A stretch of DNA of 64,000 nt from Actinomadura hibisca NBRC 15177 (GCF_001552635.1 NZ_BCRO01000012.1:124001-188000), one strand, 5' to 3'; shown: positions 6,724 through 14,216, counted from the stretch's first letter. The notes: generated by a model from the sequence alone, not told the origin. Translations and numbers: made by a program.

Positions 6724-7637
6724 CCGCCCACCCCGCTCCGCATCCGGGCGCCGCCGCGCTGGCGTGCGCACGCCGCGGCTGGCACGTGTTCCCCCTGACC
6801 CCGCGCGGCAAGAAGCCCGCGCGCGGCTTCACCGACTGGGAGACCAACGCCACCACCGACCCGGCCCGCATCCGCGCGTTCTGGACGCGCGGCCGGTACA
6901 ACGTCGGCATCGCCTGCGGCCCGTCCGGACTGGTGGTCATCGACCTGGACACCCCCAAGCCCGGCCAGACCCCGCCTGCCGAGTGGGCGCAGCCCGGCAT
7001 CGGTGACGGCGCCGACGTACTGGCCGCGCTCTGCGAGCTGGCAGAGCAGCCGTTCCCCACCGAGACCTTCACCGTCACCACCCGCCGCGGCGGGATGCAC
7101 CTGTACTTCACCGCCCCGCCCGGCGCCGAGCTGCGCAACACCTCCGGCCGCCTGGGCTGGCTCATCGACACCCGCGCCCACGGCGGGTACGTCGTCGCGC
7201 CCGGATCGCTGGTGGACCTGCCCGACGGCACCGGCCCCTACACCGTCACCCACAACGTCCCGCCCGCCCCGCTGCCCGACTGGATCACCCACCGCCTCAC
7301 CCCGCCCTCTCTGGAGTGCCGCCCCGCCCCCGAGGTGGCCGCGCCCAGCGCCTACATCACCACCGCACTCCAACAGGAGGCCCAGCGCGTGCGCACGGCG
7401 GTGATCGGCGGACGCAACCACGCCCTGAACAAGGCCGCCTACCACCTGGGGCAGCTCATCGGCACCGGCGGCCTGACCTACGACCACGCCTATGAGGCGC
7501 TGTACGCCGCCGCCTCCGCGCACTTCGGCCCCGGCCACCAGCACGTCACCCCTGACGAGGCCCACGCCACCATCACCTCCGGCCTGACCGCCGGAACCCG
7601 CCGCCCCCGCACCCTGCATCGGAAGGAAGCGGCATGA
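6711..7637 (+). CDS. Bifunctional DNA primase/polymerase (Prim-Pol), AICE replication initiator
   Basis: 308 residues. ATG 6711 has CGAGGAG about 10 nt upstream. The N-terminal half matches the Prim-Pol fold: GWHVFPL and GKKPA (about 23-37), the metal-binding pair in VVIDLD (75-80), GGMHLYF (128-133) with the conserved His, and DTRAHGGYVVAPGS (153-166). The rest (about 220-300) is helical and resembles the accessory region of AICE RepAM-type proteins. It would prime and start replication of the excised element. The DUF3631 ATPase follows with an ATGA overlap, and the iteron array lies behind that, the usual neighbourhood of an AICE origin. Confidence 0.9.
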   Translation: MPPVTAHPAPHPGAAALACARRGWHVFPLTPRGKKPARGFTDWETNATTDPARIRAFWTRGRYNVGIACGPSGLVVIDLDTPKPGQTPPAEWAQPGIGDGADVLAALCELAEQPFPTETFTVTTRRGGMHLYFTAPPGAELRNTSGRLGWLIDTRAHGGYVVAPGSLVDLPDGTGPYTVTHNVPPAPLPDWITHRLTPPSLECRPAPEVAAPSAYITTALQQEAQRVRTAVIGGRNHALNKAAYHLGQLIGTGGLTYDHAYEALYAAASAHFGPGHQHVTPDEAHATITSGLTAGTRRPRTLHRKEAA

Positions 7638-8767
7638 ACGCCCAACCCGCCGGTCTGGGCGGTGCCGAGCTGCTGGACGCGCTCGTGGCCGCCCTCACCC
7701 GCTACGTCATCCTGCCGACCCCCGCCGCCGCCGACGCGGTGGCGCTGTGGATCGCCGCCACCCACGCCCAACCCGCATGGGCCCACGCCCCCCGCCTGGT
7801 CATCCGGGCACCGGAAAAGCGGTGCGGCAAGTCCCGCCTGCTGGACGTGATCGAGGCGACCTGCCACGAGCCGTTCATCACCGTGAACTCGTCTTCGGCC
7901 GCGGTGTACCGGTCGATCACCGAGGACCCGCCCACCATGCTGGTGGACGAAGCCGACACCATCTTCGGCCCCAAAGCCGACGGCAACGAGGACCTGCGCG
8001 GGCTGCTGAACGCCGGCCACCAGCGCAACCGGCCCGCCAAGCGGTACGACGCCAACACCGGCCGCGTGGAATCCATCCCCACCTTCGCCATGGCCGCGCT
8101 CGCCGGTATCGGCGCCATGCCCGACACCATCGAAGACCGCGCCGTCATCATCCGGATGCGCCGCCGCGGCCCCGGCGAACAGGTGGCCCCGTTCCGGCAC
8201 AAGCGCGACCGCGAACCGCTGCGCCGCCTGGCCGCCGAGGTCGCCCGGTGGCTGCGCGGCGACCTGGCCACCCTGGAGACCGCCGAACCCGACATGCCCG
8301 TAGAAGACCGCGCCGCCGACACCTGGGAACCCCTCGTGATCGTCGCCGACCACGCCGGGCGGCACTGGCCCGACCGCGTCCGCGCCGCCGTGCTCGCCCT
8401 CACCACCGACACCGGCACCGCCGACCAGATGTCGGCCCGGCTGCGGCTGCTCACCGACTGCCGCACCGCCTTCGGCCACGACCCCGCCCTACCGACCGCC
8501 ACCCTGCTGGAACGCCTCAAGGCCGACCCCGAAGCGCCATGGGCGACCTACGGCCACACCGGCCTGACCGCGATGCGGCTCGGCGCCCTGCTGCGCGAAT
8601 ACGAGATCCGATCCACCACCGTCCGCTTCCCCACCGGACAGGCCAAGGGCTACCTGCGCGCCGACTTCATCGACGCCTGGGGCCGCTACTGCACCCCCGA
8701 CGACACTCCCGAACGCCCCACCCCGGCCACCGTCACCACCCTGCCCCGCACCGCCGAAGGAGGGTAA
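7634..8767 (+). CDS. DUF3631 ATPase/helicase-like replication protein
   Basis: 377 residues, coupled to Prim-Pol by ATGA. Walker A-like APEKRCGKSR (59-68) and Walker B MLVDEAD (102-108) are clear, followed by a region with RRRGPGEQV that resembles the arginine-finger area of DUF3631 proteins. In AICEs this protein is found beside Prim-Pol and is thought to act as its helicase or DNA-unwinding partner. The C-terminal part (about 300-350) has a winged-helix look (ALLREYEIRSTTVRFPTG). Membrane segments are absent. The family is recognised with good confidence; helicase activity is inferred from its partner. Confidence 0.87.
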   Translation: MNAQPAGLGGAELLDALVAALTRYVILPTPAAADAVALWIAATHAQPAWAHAPRLVIRAPEKRCGKSRLLDVIEATCHEPFITVNSSSAAVYRSITEDPPTMLVDEADTIFGPKADGNEDLRGLLNAGHQRNRPAKRYDANTGRVESIPTFAMAALAGIGAMPDTIEDRAVIIRMRRRGPGEQVAPFRHKRDREPLRRLAAEVARWLRGDLATLETAEPDMPVEDRAADTWEPLVIVADHAGRHWPDRVRAAVLALTTDTGTADQMSARLRLLTDCRTAFGHDPALPTATLLERLKADPEAPWATYGHTGLTAMRLGALLREYEIRSTTVRFPTGQAKGYLRADFIDAWGRYCTPDDTPERPTPATVTTLPRTAEGG

Positions 8768-8908
8768 GCCGTACCAGCCGTACCAGCCTCAACAGCGCAG
8801 GTCAGCCCTGGTACGGCTCGCACCCCTGGTACGGCTCAAGCCGTACCAGCCAACCAAGCCGTACCAGGGCTGACCTGCAAAAACGAGGCTGGTACGGCTG
8901 GTACGGCT
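8766..8908. repeat. Iteron array, probable AICE replication origin
   Basis: Eight exact copies of AGCCGTACCAG are arranged in alternating pairs: direct at 8767 and 8776, inverted at 8808 and 8826, direct at 8839 and 8857, inverted at 8889 and 8898. The copies at 8808 and 8857 extend into a perfect 21-bp inverted repeat (8798-8818 with 8857-8877), and those at 8826 and 8839 form an 11-bp hairpin with a 2-nt loop. A short A-rich stretch (8879-8884) is the only local AT-rich DNA. Position right after the Prim-Pol/DUF3631 genes suggests the origin; an operator array is the alternative. Confidence 0.75.
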
Positions 8909-8933
8909 ACCCCCTCAGAACTGACCCCCGACC

Positions 8934-8984
8934 GCCCGGCGCACAAGCCACCAAGCACGCCGCCGAGGCACCCCGACCGATCAC
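8934..8984 (+). repeat. Dispersed hairpin element, copy 3
   Basis: GCC plus CGGCG (8934-8941) pairs with CGCCG plus GGC (8961-8969, one bulged A). The 19-nt loop (8942-8960) is identical to copy 2 and the tail CCGACCGATCAC is at 8973-8984. It ends only 16 nt before the xis start codon, so it is a candidate leader element for xis-int. Confidence 0.75.
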
Positions 8985-9000
8985 AGAGAGGTCCCGGACC

Positions 9001-9198
9001 ATGGAACAGTCCGTGAGTAAGCCGCTCTACCGAATCAGTGAGGTGGTTGAGCTGTTGCCCTACGGCCGCAGCAAGATCTATGAGCTGATCAAGAACGGGC
9101 GCATCCGCACCTACAAGGAGGGCGGCTTGCAGGTCGTCCCGGCGGAAGCGATCACGGAGTACGTTGCCCTGCTGGCGAGCGAAGCGGAAGCCGCCTGA
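9001..9198 (+). CDS. xis: Excisionase, MerR/Xis-type helix-turn-helix
   Basis: 65 residues, ATG 9001 with AGAGAGGT 8 nt upstream; an in-frame GTG at 9013 is the alternative. The sequence YRISEVVELLPYGRSKIYELI followed (in two steps) by GRIRTYKEG is the compact winged helix-turn-helix of the excisionase family, which bends att DNA and steers the integrase towards excision. The stop is one base before the integrase ATG, so both are made from one mRNA. The dispersed hairpin element directly upstream may regulate this pair. Confidence 0.88.
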   Translation: MEQSVSKPLYRISEVVELLPYGRSKIYELIKNGRIRTYKEGGLQVVPAEAITEYVALLASEAEAA

Positions 9199-9199
9199 C

Positions 9200-10567
9200 A
9201 TGGCCAACGGCAAGCGACTGCCCAACGGGCGCTCATCCATCTACTACAGCGAGTCGGACGGGTTGTGGCACGGCTGGGTGACCATGGGCGTAAAGGCCGA
9301 TGGGAGCCCGGACCGGCGCCACCGCAAGGCCAAGACTGAACCGGAGGTCACGGCCAAGGTTCGCGAATTGGAGGCCAAGCGCGACGCCGGAAAGGTCTCC
9401 AAGGTCGGCAAGGCCCCCACCGTTGCCGAATGGATGCGTGACTGGCTCGACAACATCGCCGCGCGCAAGGTCGACCCGACAACGCTGGAAACCACCTATC
9501 GGCCGAAGATCGAACAGTGGATCATCCCTGGCCTCGGAAAGCACCGCTTGGACAAGCTGTTTCCCGAGCACCTGGACAAGTTCTACACGTGGCTCGCCAA
9601 GCAGGGACTCGCCCCGAACACCATCCTTCAGATTCACCGGATCCTGTCGCGTGCGCTCAAGGTCGCGACGCAACGGGAAATCATCGGCAGGAATGTGGCC
9701 ACCCTGGTGGACGCACCGCAGGCAGAAGAGACCGAAACCGAGACGCTCACCGCCGAGGAAGCGCGAAGGGTCATCCAGTTGGCGAGCACGCAGCGCAACG
9801 GAACCCGCTGGTCCGTCGCGCTTGCGCTCGGCCTCCGTCAAGGGGAGGCGCTTGGGTTGCGGTGGAAATACGTGGATCTCGCCCGAGGCATCATCAAGGT
9901 GCACTGGCAAATCAAGTTCGATTCCTACCGGCACGGCTGCGCCGATCCCTACGAGTGTGGGAAAAGGCTGCACCGCCTACCGTGCCCGTCTGACTGTCCC
10001 AAGGCGAAGCGCACTGCGGGACGGCGACACATCTGCAAGTCGAAGTGTCCGGCACGCTGCCGCCAGCATGCCAAGGGGAAGTGTCCGAAGTTCTGTGCGC
10101 CATCATGCGTTGCGCATGCGCGCGCGTGCCCTCAGCGCGTCGGCGGATGGAAGTTCACCCGCCCCAAAGGGAAGCGCAAGCGGGAAATCCCGATCCCGCC
10201 GCCGCTCTTGAAGGTCCTCAAAGAGCACAAGGCGCTACAGGATGCTGAAAAGGAGGTCACCGGCGACGACTGGAAAGCGTGGGATCTCGTCTGGTGCCTG
10301 CCGGACGGCCGCCCGATCGAACGCCGAGCCGACTGGGGAATGTGGAAGGCGCTCCTGACGGCAGCGGGTATCCGGGCCGACGCCTACCGGCTGCACGACG
10401 CTCGGCACACTGCCGGAACCTTGCTCGGTGAGCAGGGCGTAGACATCCACGTGATTCAGCGCATCCTTGGGCACGCTCAGCTCAGCACGACGCGCCGCTA
10501 CACCCACCCCACGGACGGGCTCACGACCACCGCCATGGGGCGCATGGGGAACGCCCTCTGGGGCTGA
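9200..10567 (+). CDS. int: Tyrosine recombinase integrase with Cys-rich insertion
   Basis: 455 residues, ATG 9200 just after xis; an upstream in-frame start at 9164 inside xis is less likely. An SAM-like core-binding domain (about 70-170) precedes the catalytic domain: Arg213 in GLRQGEAL, HDARH with His399/Arg402, LGHAQ, and the nucleophile Tyr434 in TTRRYTHP. Between the first Arg and the His motif, residues about 244-312 hold an insertion with 11 Cys and several His, probably zinc-binding; similar insertions occur in other actinobacterial integrases as far as I recall. The gene ends 83 bp from the tRNA-Lys 3' end, the expected attachment site. Confidence 0.95.
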   Translation: MANGKRLPNGRSSIYYSESDGLWHGWVTMGVKADGSPDRRHRKAKTEPEVTAKVRELEAKRDAGKVSKVGKAPTVAEWMRDWLDNIAARKVDPTTLETTYRPKIEQWIIPGLGKHRLDKLFPEHLDKFYTWLAKQGLAPNTILQIHRILSRALKVATQREIIGRNVATLVDAPQAEETETETLTAEEARRVIQLASTQRNGTRWSVALALGLRQGEALGLRWKYVDLARGIIKVHWQIKFDSYRHGCADPYECGKRLHRLPCPSDCPKAKRTAGRRHICKSKCPARCRQHAKGKCPKFCAPSCVAHARACPQRVGGWKFTRPKGKRKREIPIPPPLLKVLKEHKALQDAEKEVTGDDWKAWDLVWCLPDGRPIERRADWGMWKALLTAAGIRADAYRLHDARHTAGTLLGEQGVDIHVIQRILGHAQLSTTRRYTHPTDGLTTTAMGRMGNALWG

Positions 10568-10576
10568 AAACGAGGG

Positions 10577-10597
10577 AACTGCAACCCAAACTGCAAC
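10577..10597 (+). repeat. Direct repeat pair near the attachment site
   Basis: AACTGCAAC occurs at 10577-10585 and 10589-10597, 12 nt apart, between the integrase stop and the tRNA. Paired short repeats flanking att cores often bind the integrase arm domain; that use is inferred. Confidence 0.45.
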
Positions 10598-10605
10598 TCG
10601 GAACG

Positions 10606-10641
10606 ACCAGGGCGGACACCGAAACCGCTGTCCGCCCTGGT
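10606..10641. terminator. Hairpin after int
   Basis: ACCAGGGCGGACA (10606-10618) and its perfect complement (10629-10641) form a 13-bp stem with a 10-nt loop. There is no T-run. It separates the int transcript from the oppositely oriented tRNA gene and may instead be part of the attachment region. Confidence 0.55.
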
Positions 10642-10650
10642 CACACTGGG

Positions 10651-10695
10651 TGGGTCGCGTGGGACTCGAACCCACAACCTACGGATTAAAAGTCC
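10651..10695. other. Probable AICE attachment site (att, int-proximal)
   Basis: AICEs integrate into tRNA 3' halves and keep the gene intact by carrying the same sequence. The 3' half of tRNA-Lys, from the anticodon loop outward, is therefore the likely core. The second copy should flank the left end outside the window, so the exact core cannot be read here. Confidence 0.6.
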
Positions 10696-10723
10696 GGAGC
10701 TCTGCCAATTGAGCTAGCGACCC
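10651..10723 (-). tRNA. tRNA-Lys(TTT)
   Basis: On the minus strand the 73-nt gene starts GGGTCGC (acceptor arm, complement of 10717-10723), has the D-arm GCTC..GAGC, the anticodon loop CTTTTAA with anticodon TTT, the TTCGAGTCC T-loop, and ends GCGACCC plus discriminator A. CCA is not encoded. It faces the integrase with its 3' end and is the integration target of the AICE. Confidence 0.95.
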
Positions 10724-10781
10724 GCGTGGTAAGCGTACCGAGATCGGGGGTGGGTTCGCACGGGGGTTAGTGGGTGCCTGG

Positions 10782-11438
10782 TCAGGTGAGGGGGATCGGC
10801 CAGGTTTCGCGGCGGTGGGCCGCGTCCCAGAACATCCACTCGTAGCGGGCGGCCGTCAGGTAGGCGCGGTGCATCGCCTCGTGGTCGGCGGGGCCGAGGG
10901 TCGCGGCGTGGCGGTCGGTGAGGGCCAGGACGTCGTCGACGATCTTCTTGAAGTCGTCGCCGCCGTAGGTGGCGATCCAGCGGGCGTAGAGGGGGTCGGG
11001 GGAGGAGGCGGTCAGCAGGTCCGCGCCGACGCGGGCGTAGATCCAGTAGCAGGGGAGCACGGCGGCCAGGCCCTCGGCGAAGGAGCCGTTGTGCACGGTG
11101 GCCAGCAGGAAGGTCGTGTAGGCCGTCGTGGTGGGGGACGGGGGCTGGTCCACGCCGCCCAGTTCGGTCAGGAAGCCCGCGTGCAGCGCTTGCTCGACGG
11201 CGTTGGCGTTGGTGGCGTGCTCGCCGAACATGCCGGTGTCGGCCGGGGTCGGGGCCTTGGCCGCCAGGACGTTCAGGGCGCGGGCGTACTCGCGCAGGTA
11301 GTGGCTGTCCTGGGCGATGTAGTAGCGGAACGCCTCGCGGTCCAGGTCGCCGGACGTCAGGCCCTGGAGGAAGGGGTGGGAGCGGATGCGGTCGTAGGTG
11401 CCGCTGCTTGCTGCCCAGAGTTGGGATGTGATGCCCAT
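10782..11438 (-). CDS. tenA: TenA family thiaminase II
   Basis: 218 residues, ATG at 11438 with AAAGGGGG upstream. The TenA hallmarks are present: AQDSHYLREYARAL with Asp44, the catalytic Cys130 in LPCYWIYARVG, and a C-terminal segment YEWMFWDAA with aromatic residues and Glu near the active site. TenA hydrolyses aminopyrimidine products of thiamin breakdown and so salvages the HMP moiety in the cytoplasm. It follows the P450 gene by 26 bp and is probably cotranscribed. No thiamin genes lie nearby, so salvage rather than synthesis is likely. Confidence 0.9.
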   Translation of the reverse strand: MGITSQLWAASSGTYDRIRSHPFLQGLTSGDLDREAFRYYIAQDSHYLREYARALNVLAAKAPTPADTGMFGEHATNANAVEQALHAGFLTELGGVDQPPSPTTTAYTTFLLATVHNGSFAEGLAAVLPCYWIYARVGADLLTASSPDPLYARWIATYGGDDFKKIVDDVLALTDRHAATLGPADHEAMHRAYLTAARYEWMFWDAAHRRETWPIPLT

Positions 11439-11464
11439 GTCGCCCCCTTTGTGTGGATTTGATC

Positions 11465-12739
11465 TTAGGTGATGGTGATCGGCAGGTGCTTCAGGCCGTT
11501 CTGGAAGTTGGAGGCCATCCGCACGGGCGTGCCGTTCAGGTTGATGGTGCGGGGCAGGAGTTCGCGGAAGATCGCCCGCATCTGGGTGCGGGCCAGGTGC
11601 GCGCCCAGGCAGAAGTGCGGACCGAAGCCGAAGCTGACGTGGTCGTTGGGCGTCCGGGACACGTCGAAGCGGTCGGGGTCGGGGAAGACGTCCTCGTCGC
11701 GGTTGGCCGAGGCGTGGTAGACGACCACCTTGTCGCCGGCGGCGATCTTCTGGCCGGACAGGGTGAGGTCGTGGGTCGCCGTCCGGCGGAAGTCCAGCAC
11801 CGGGGGCCAGTGGCGCAACATCTCCTCGACGGCCGTGGGGAGGAGGGTGGGATCGGCTTGGAGGCGGGCCAGTTCGGCGGGGTGTTCGAGGAGGGTGAGC
11901 AGGCCGCCGGGGATGCCGTTGCGCAGGGTCTCGTTTCCGGCGACGGCGAACAGGAAGAACTGGTTCTCGAACTCGGTGGTGGTCAGGCCACCGGCCAGCA
12001 TGCGGGACATGATGTCCTCGCCCGGGGCTGCTTTCTTTTCGGCGGCCAGCGCGTGGGCGTAGGCGAACATGTCGCGCAGGGCCGCCCGGGAGCGCGGGTT
12101 CATGGGACGGCCGTCCGGGCGTGTCAGGGACGCGGGGCGTTCGGCGACGGCTGAGCGGCCCATGGGGCTCAGGGCGGAGGTCTCGGCCGTGAACAGGGTC
12201 GCGTAGTCGGCGTCCTGGTAGCCGATGATGCGGGACGCCCAGTCGAACAGCAGGCGGCGGTCCGAGTCCGGGACACCCATGATGTGCGCCAGCGTCCACA
12301 CGGGGAGGTCGGCCGCTACTTCGACGAAGTCCACCACGCCGTGCGCGTCAGAGATCAGGGAATGGGCGCGGTCGGCGATCGTCGCTTCCAGTGCCCGGAT
12401 GGCGCGGGGCGTGAACGCGGCGGCGACGATGCGGCGCAGTCGGGAGTGGTCGGGCGGGTCCTGGTTGAGCATCATCTCCTGGACGAACGTCAGGTCCTCG
12501 GGCGTGTCGGGATCGCGGATCTGGGTCGCGCCCAGGTGCGAGGAGAAGTCGGCGGGCGTGCGCAGCACGTGCTTGACGTCGGCGTGCCGGAACACCGCCC
12601 AGTAGCCGGGGCCGGGCGGCCAGGGACCGACGGCGGGCTCGGGGATCCAGGCGACCGGGCTCTCCGCGCGCAGGCGGCGGAAGGCGTCGTAGGGCACGCC
12701 GGACGCGTAGGTGGCGGGCAGGAAGATCTCCTCACGCAT
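11465..12739 (-). CDS. Cytochrome P450
   Basis: 424 residues from the start at 12739 (a second in-frame ATG is at 12754). Bacterial soluble P450 motifs are complete: NQDPPDHSRLRR (92-103), I-helix AGNET (267-271), ExxR with Glu306/Arg309, and the haem ligand Cys377 in FGFGPHFCLGAH. No membrane anchor. The DPPDHSRLR region resembles CYP125/CYP142-type enzymes that act on sterol side chains or fatty acids, but the substrate is not known. It needs ferredoxin and reductase, which are not adjacent. It is transcribed divergently from the thioesterase gene, with only about 25 bp between starts. Confidence 0.92.
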   Translation of the reverse strand: MREEIFLPATYASGVPYDAFRRLRAESPVAWIPEPAVGPWPPGPGYWAVFRHADVKHVLRTPADFSSHLGATQIRDPDTPEDLTFVQEMMLNQDPPDHSRLRRIVAAAFTPRAIRALEATIADRAHSLISDAHGVVDFVEVAADLPVWTLAHIMGVPDSDRRLLFDWASRIIGYQDADYATLFTAETSALSPMGRSAVAERPASLTRPDGRPMNPRSRAALRDMFAYAHALAAEKKAAPGEDIMSRMLAGGLTTTEFENQFFLFAVAGNETLRNGIPGGLLTLLEHPAELARLQADPTLLPTAVEEMLRHWPPVLDFRRTATHDLTLSGQKIAAGDKVVVYHASANRDEDVFPDPDRFDVSRTPNDHVSFGFGPHFCLGAHLARTQMRAIFRELLPRTINLNGTPVRMASNFQNGLKHLPITIT

Positions 12740-12763
12740 GCCCCCAGCGTGCATGATGGCGGG

Positions 12764-13177
12764 GTGACGGTGAAGCCTGCGGACGGCGACAAGATCCTTC
12801 GAGACAACTTCGCGCCCTGGGTGCTCGACCTCGGCCTCACGGTCGAGGCGGTCGGCGACCGGAGCGCCACGTTGCGGCTGCCCTGGTCGGACCGGCTGGC
12901 CCGGGAGGGCGGCGGCCTGTCGGGCCAGGCGCTGATGGCGGCCGCCGACACCGCGACGGTGATCGCGGTGGCCGGGGCGCGCGGCGGCTTCGTGCCGATG
13001 ACGACCGTGCAGCTCAACACCACCTTCCAGCGCCCGGTCAAGGACCGTGACGTGCTGGTCGAGGTGCGCATCACCAAGCTGGGGCGGACGCTCGCCTTCG
13101 CCGATGTCACCATGACGGCCGAGGGGCAGGACGAGCCCGCTGCGCATGCCACCACCGTGTACGCCATTTTGGGCTGA
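12764..13177 (+). CDS. PaaI-type hotdog thioesterase
   Basis: 137 residues, start GTG 12764 (GTG 12770 is possible). The C-terminal half has the hotdog signature: GGGLSGQALMAAADTATVIAV, MTTVQLNTTFQRP and LAFADVTM, matching PaaI/YdiI-type acyl-CoA thioesterases that hydrolyse acyl-CoA in the cytoplasm. The conserved Asp in the AAADTA helix is the probable active-site acid. Divergent from the P450; the two may share a promoter region and act on related acyl or ring substrates, which is inference. Confidence 0.82.
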   Translation: MTVKPADGDKILRDNFAPWVLDLGLTVEAVGDRSATLRLPWSDRLAREGGGLSGQALMAAADTATVIAVAGARGGFVPMTTVQLNTTFQRPVKDRDVLVEVRITKLGRTLAFADVTMTAEGQDEPAAHATTVYAILG

Positions 13178-13209
13178 GTGGCCTCTGGGCGGGATGACGG
13201 CTCTGGCGG

Positions 13210-14085
13210 TCAGGTCGTGGGGGTGGGAGGCAGAGCCTTGGACCATGGCGGTAGGGGCTCGCAGACGTTGAGCCATGCCTTGGGCGGCGTGCCGATGATG
13301 CCGCCCACGATCGCGCAGGTCGTGTCCACGTCGCCGCCTGCGGCGGCTGTTGTCCAGAAGGCTCGTTCGTAGTTCTTTTGGTTGCGGGCGGCTGCCCAGA
13401 GGGCGAACGGCACTGTGTCGTGTGCCGCCACCTGGCGGCCGTTGCCCAGGACGGCGGCGGCCGTGGTCGGGTCGCTGAGCGGCAGTAGCTTGCGCGCCTC
13501 GGTGACGCCGTCGCGTACTTTGCCCGGCGGTAGGTGCTCCAGGATCTCGTCCAGGAAGGTGCCTGGGGGTAAGGGTGGCAGAGCTGCTGCTACGGCTACC
13601 GCTATTGCGCCTGCTACGGCTTCTGGGTGGGGGTGGGTTACCTCGGCTGACAGCCGTGCTTGTTCGGCCGCCTTGGCCGGGTTGTCAGCGAACCATGCGC
13701 CCAGCGGGGCTACGCGCATCGCTGCGCCGTTGCCCCAGGAGCCTTGGCCGTCGAACGCCTCGCGGGCCAGTGTCCGCCAGTCGCCGCCTTCCCGGATGAG
13801 GCGCAGCAGCCGGTTCGTTGAGGGGCCGTAGCCGCGGTCGAAGTCGTGATGGGCCGCGAAGGCGGCTGACAGCGCGTCTTGGTCGATCTCGCCGTGGGTG
13901 GTGAGAACCAGGTGGATCGAGCATGCCATCTCGGTGTCGTCGGTCCACTGCCATGGGGCCGGGGGCAGGGTCTGGGCCTCGAACGCGGCGCGGTTGGCGG
14001 GGACGAAGAACTGGGAGCCCAGGGCGTCGCCTACGGCCAGGCCTTGCAGGGAGGTCAGGGCGCGTTGGTGGGGTGTCGTCGTCAT
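13210..14085 (-). CDS. ADP-ribosylglycohydrolase family protein
   Basis: 291 residues from ATG 14085 (the longer frame lacks a better start). The N-terminus GLAVGDALGSQF, the metal-binding WTDDTEMA (about 43-50) and the C-terminal AGGDVDTTCAIVGGIIG are the conserved dinuclear-metal sites of the DraG/ARH fold. Such enzymes remove ADP-ribose from proteins, nucleic acids or small molecules. The canonical GGDTD is GGDVD here, a small substitution that leaves the Asp in place. Substrate unknown. The gene runs convergently with the thioesterase gene and stands alone. Confidence 0.87.
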   Translation of the reverse strand: MTTTPHQRALTSLQGLAVGDALGSQFFVPANRAAFEAQTLPPAPWQWTDDTEMACSIHLVLTTHGEIDQDALSAAFAAHHDFDRGYGPSTNRLLRLIREGGDWRTLAREAFDGQGSWGNGAAMRVAPLGAWFADNPAKAAEQARLSAEVTHPHPEAVAGAIAVAVAAALPPLPPGTFLDEILEHLPPGKVRDGVTEARKLLPLSDPTTAAAVLGNGRQVAAHDTVPFALWAAARNQKNYERAFWTTAAAGGDVDTTCAIVGGIIGTPPKAWLNVCEPLPPWSKALPPTPTT

Positions 14086-14150
14086 GTCCTCAGCCTGCCG
14101 AGGGCCGGTGGGGCGAGGGAAGGCCGAACGCGGTTCTGTGGATAACCCCA

Positions 14151-14193
14151 TGAGGAAGGGCCCGGCCGCCGGTGGCGGTCGGGCCCTTCCTCA
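14151..14193. terminator. Long hairpin between two minus-strand genes
   Basis: A 20-bp stem (14151-14170 with 14174-14193) with a 3-nt loop, paired throughout apart from one G-T wobble, lies just after the NlpC/P60 stop on the minus strand. It most likely ends that transcript; no clear T-run follows. Confidence 0.75.
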
Positions 14194-14216
14194 GAGCGGG
14201 TTCGGTTCGGGCTGGG

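Larger units (their letters stand above)
1..10695. mobile_element. AICE integrated at tRNA-Lys, right-hand part
   Basis: The block contains the standard AICE modules in one co-directional run: FtsK/TraSA translocase (2449-4695), Prim-Pol and DUF3631 ATPase (6711-8767), excisionase (9001-9198) and tyrosine integrase (9200-10567), next to the 3' end of a tRNA-Lys gene. This is seen in the sequence. The left boundary is not in the window, so total size is unknown. Housekeeping genes begin straight after the tRNA. Transfer by double-stranded DNA translocation and replication by Prim-Pol follow from known AICEs such as pSAM2. The element also carries a DpdA-like DNA-modification protein and many tiny Cys-rich proteins of unknown role. 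Confidence 0.93.

Noticed and set aside
8766..8908. CRISPR-like repeat array
   Set aside because: Repeats alternate in orientation with irregular short spacings and no unique spacers; no cas genes are present.
960..8984. Repeats as insertion-sequence or MITE copies
   Set aside because: No target-site duplications, and the outer stems differ in sequence while staying paired, which fits structured RNA better than transposition.
7747..9198. Plus-strand frame running from inside the DUF3631 gene into xis
   Set aside because: The upstream part is an out-of-frame reading of the ATPase gene; only the final 65 codons from 9001 are xis.
10782..13177. Biosynthetic gene cluster around the P450
   Set aside because: A P450, TenA and a thioesterase without core synthase, transport or resistance genes are not enough to call a cluster.
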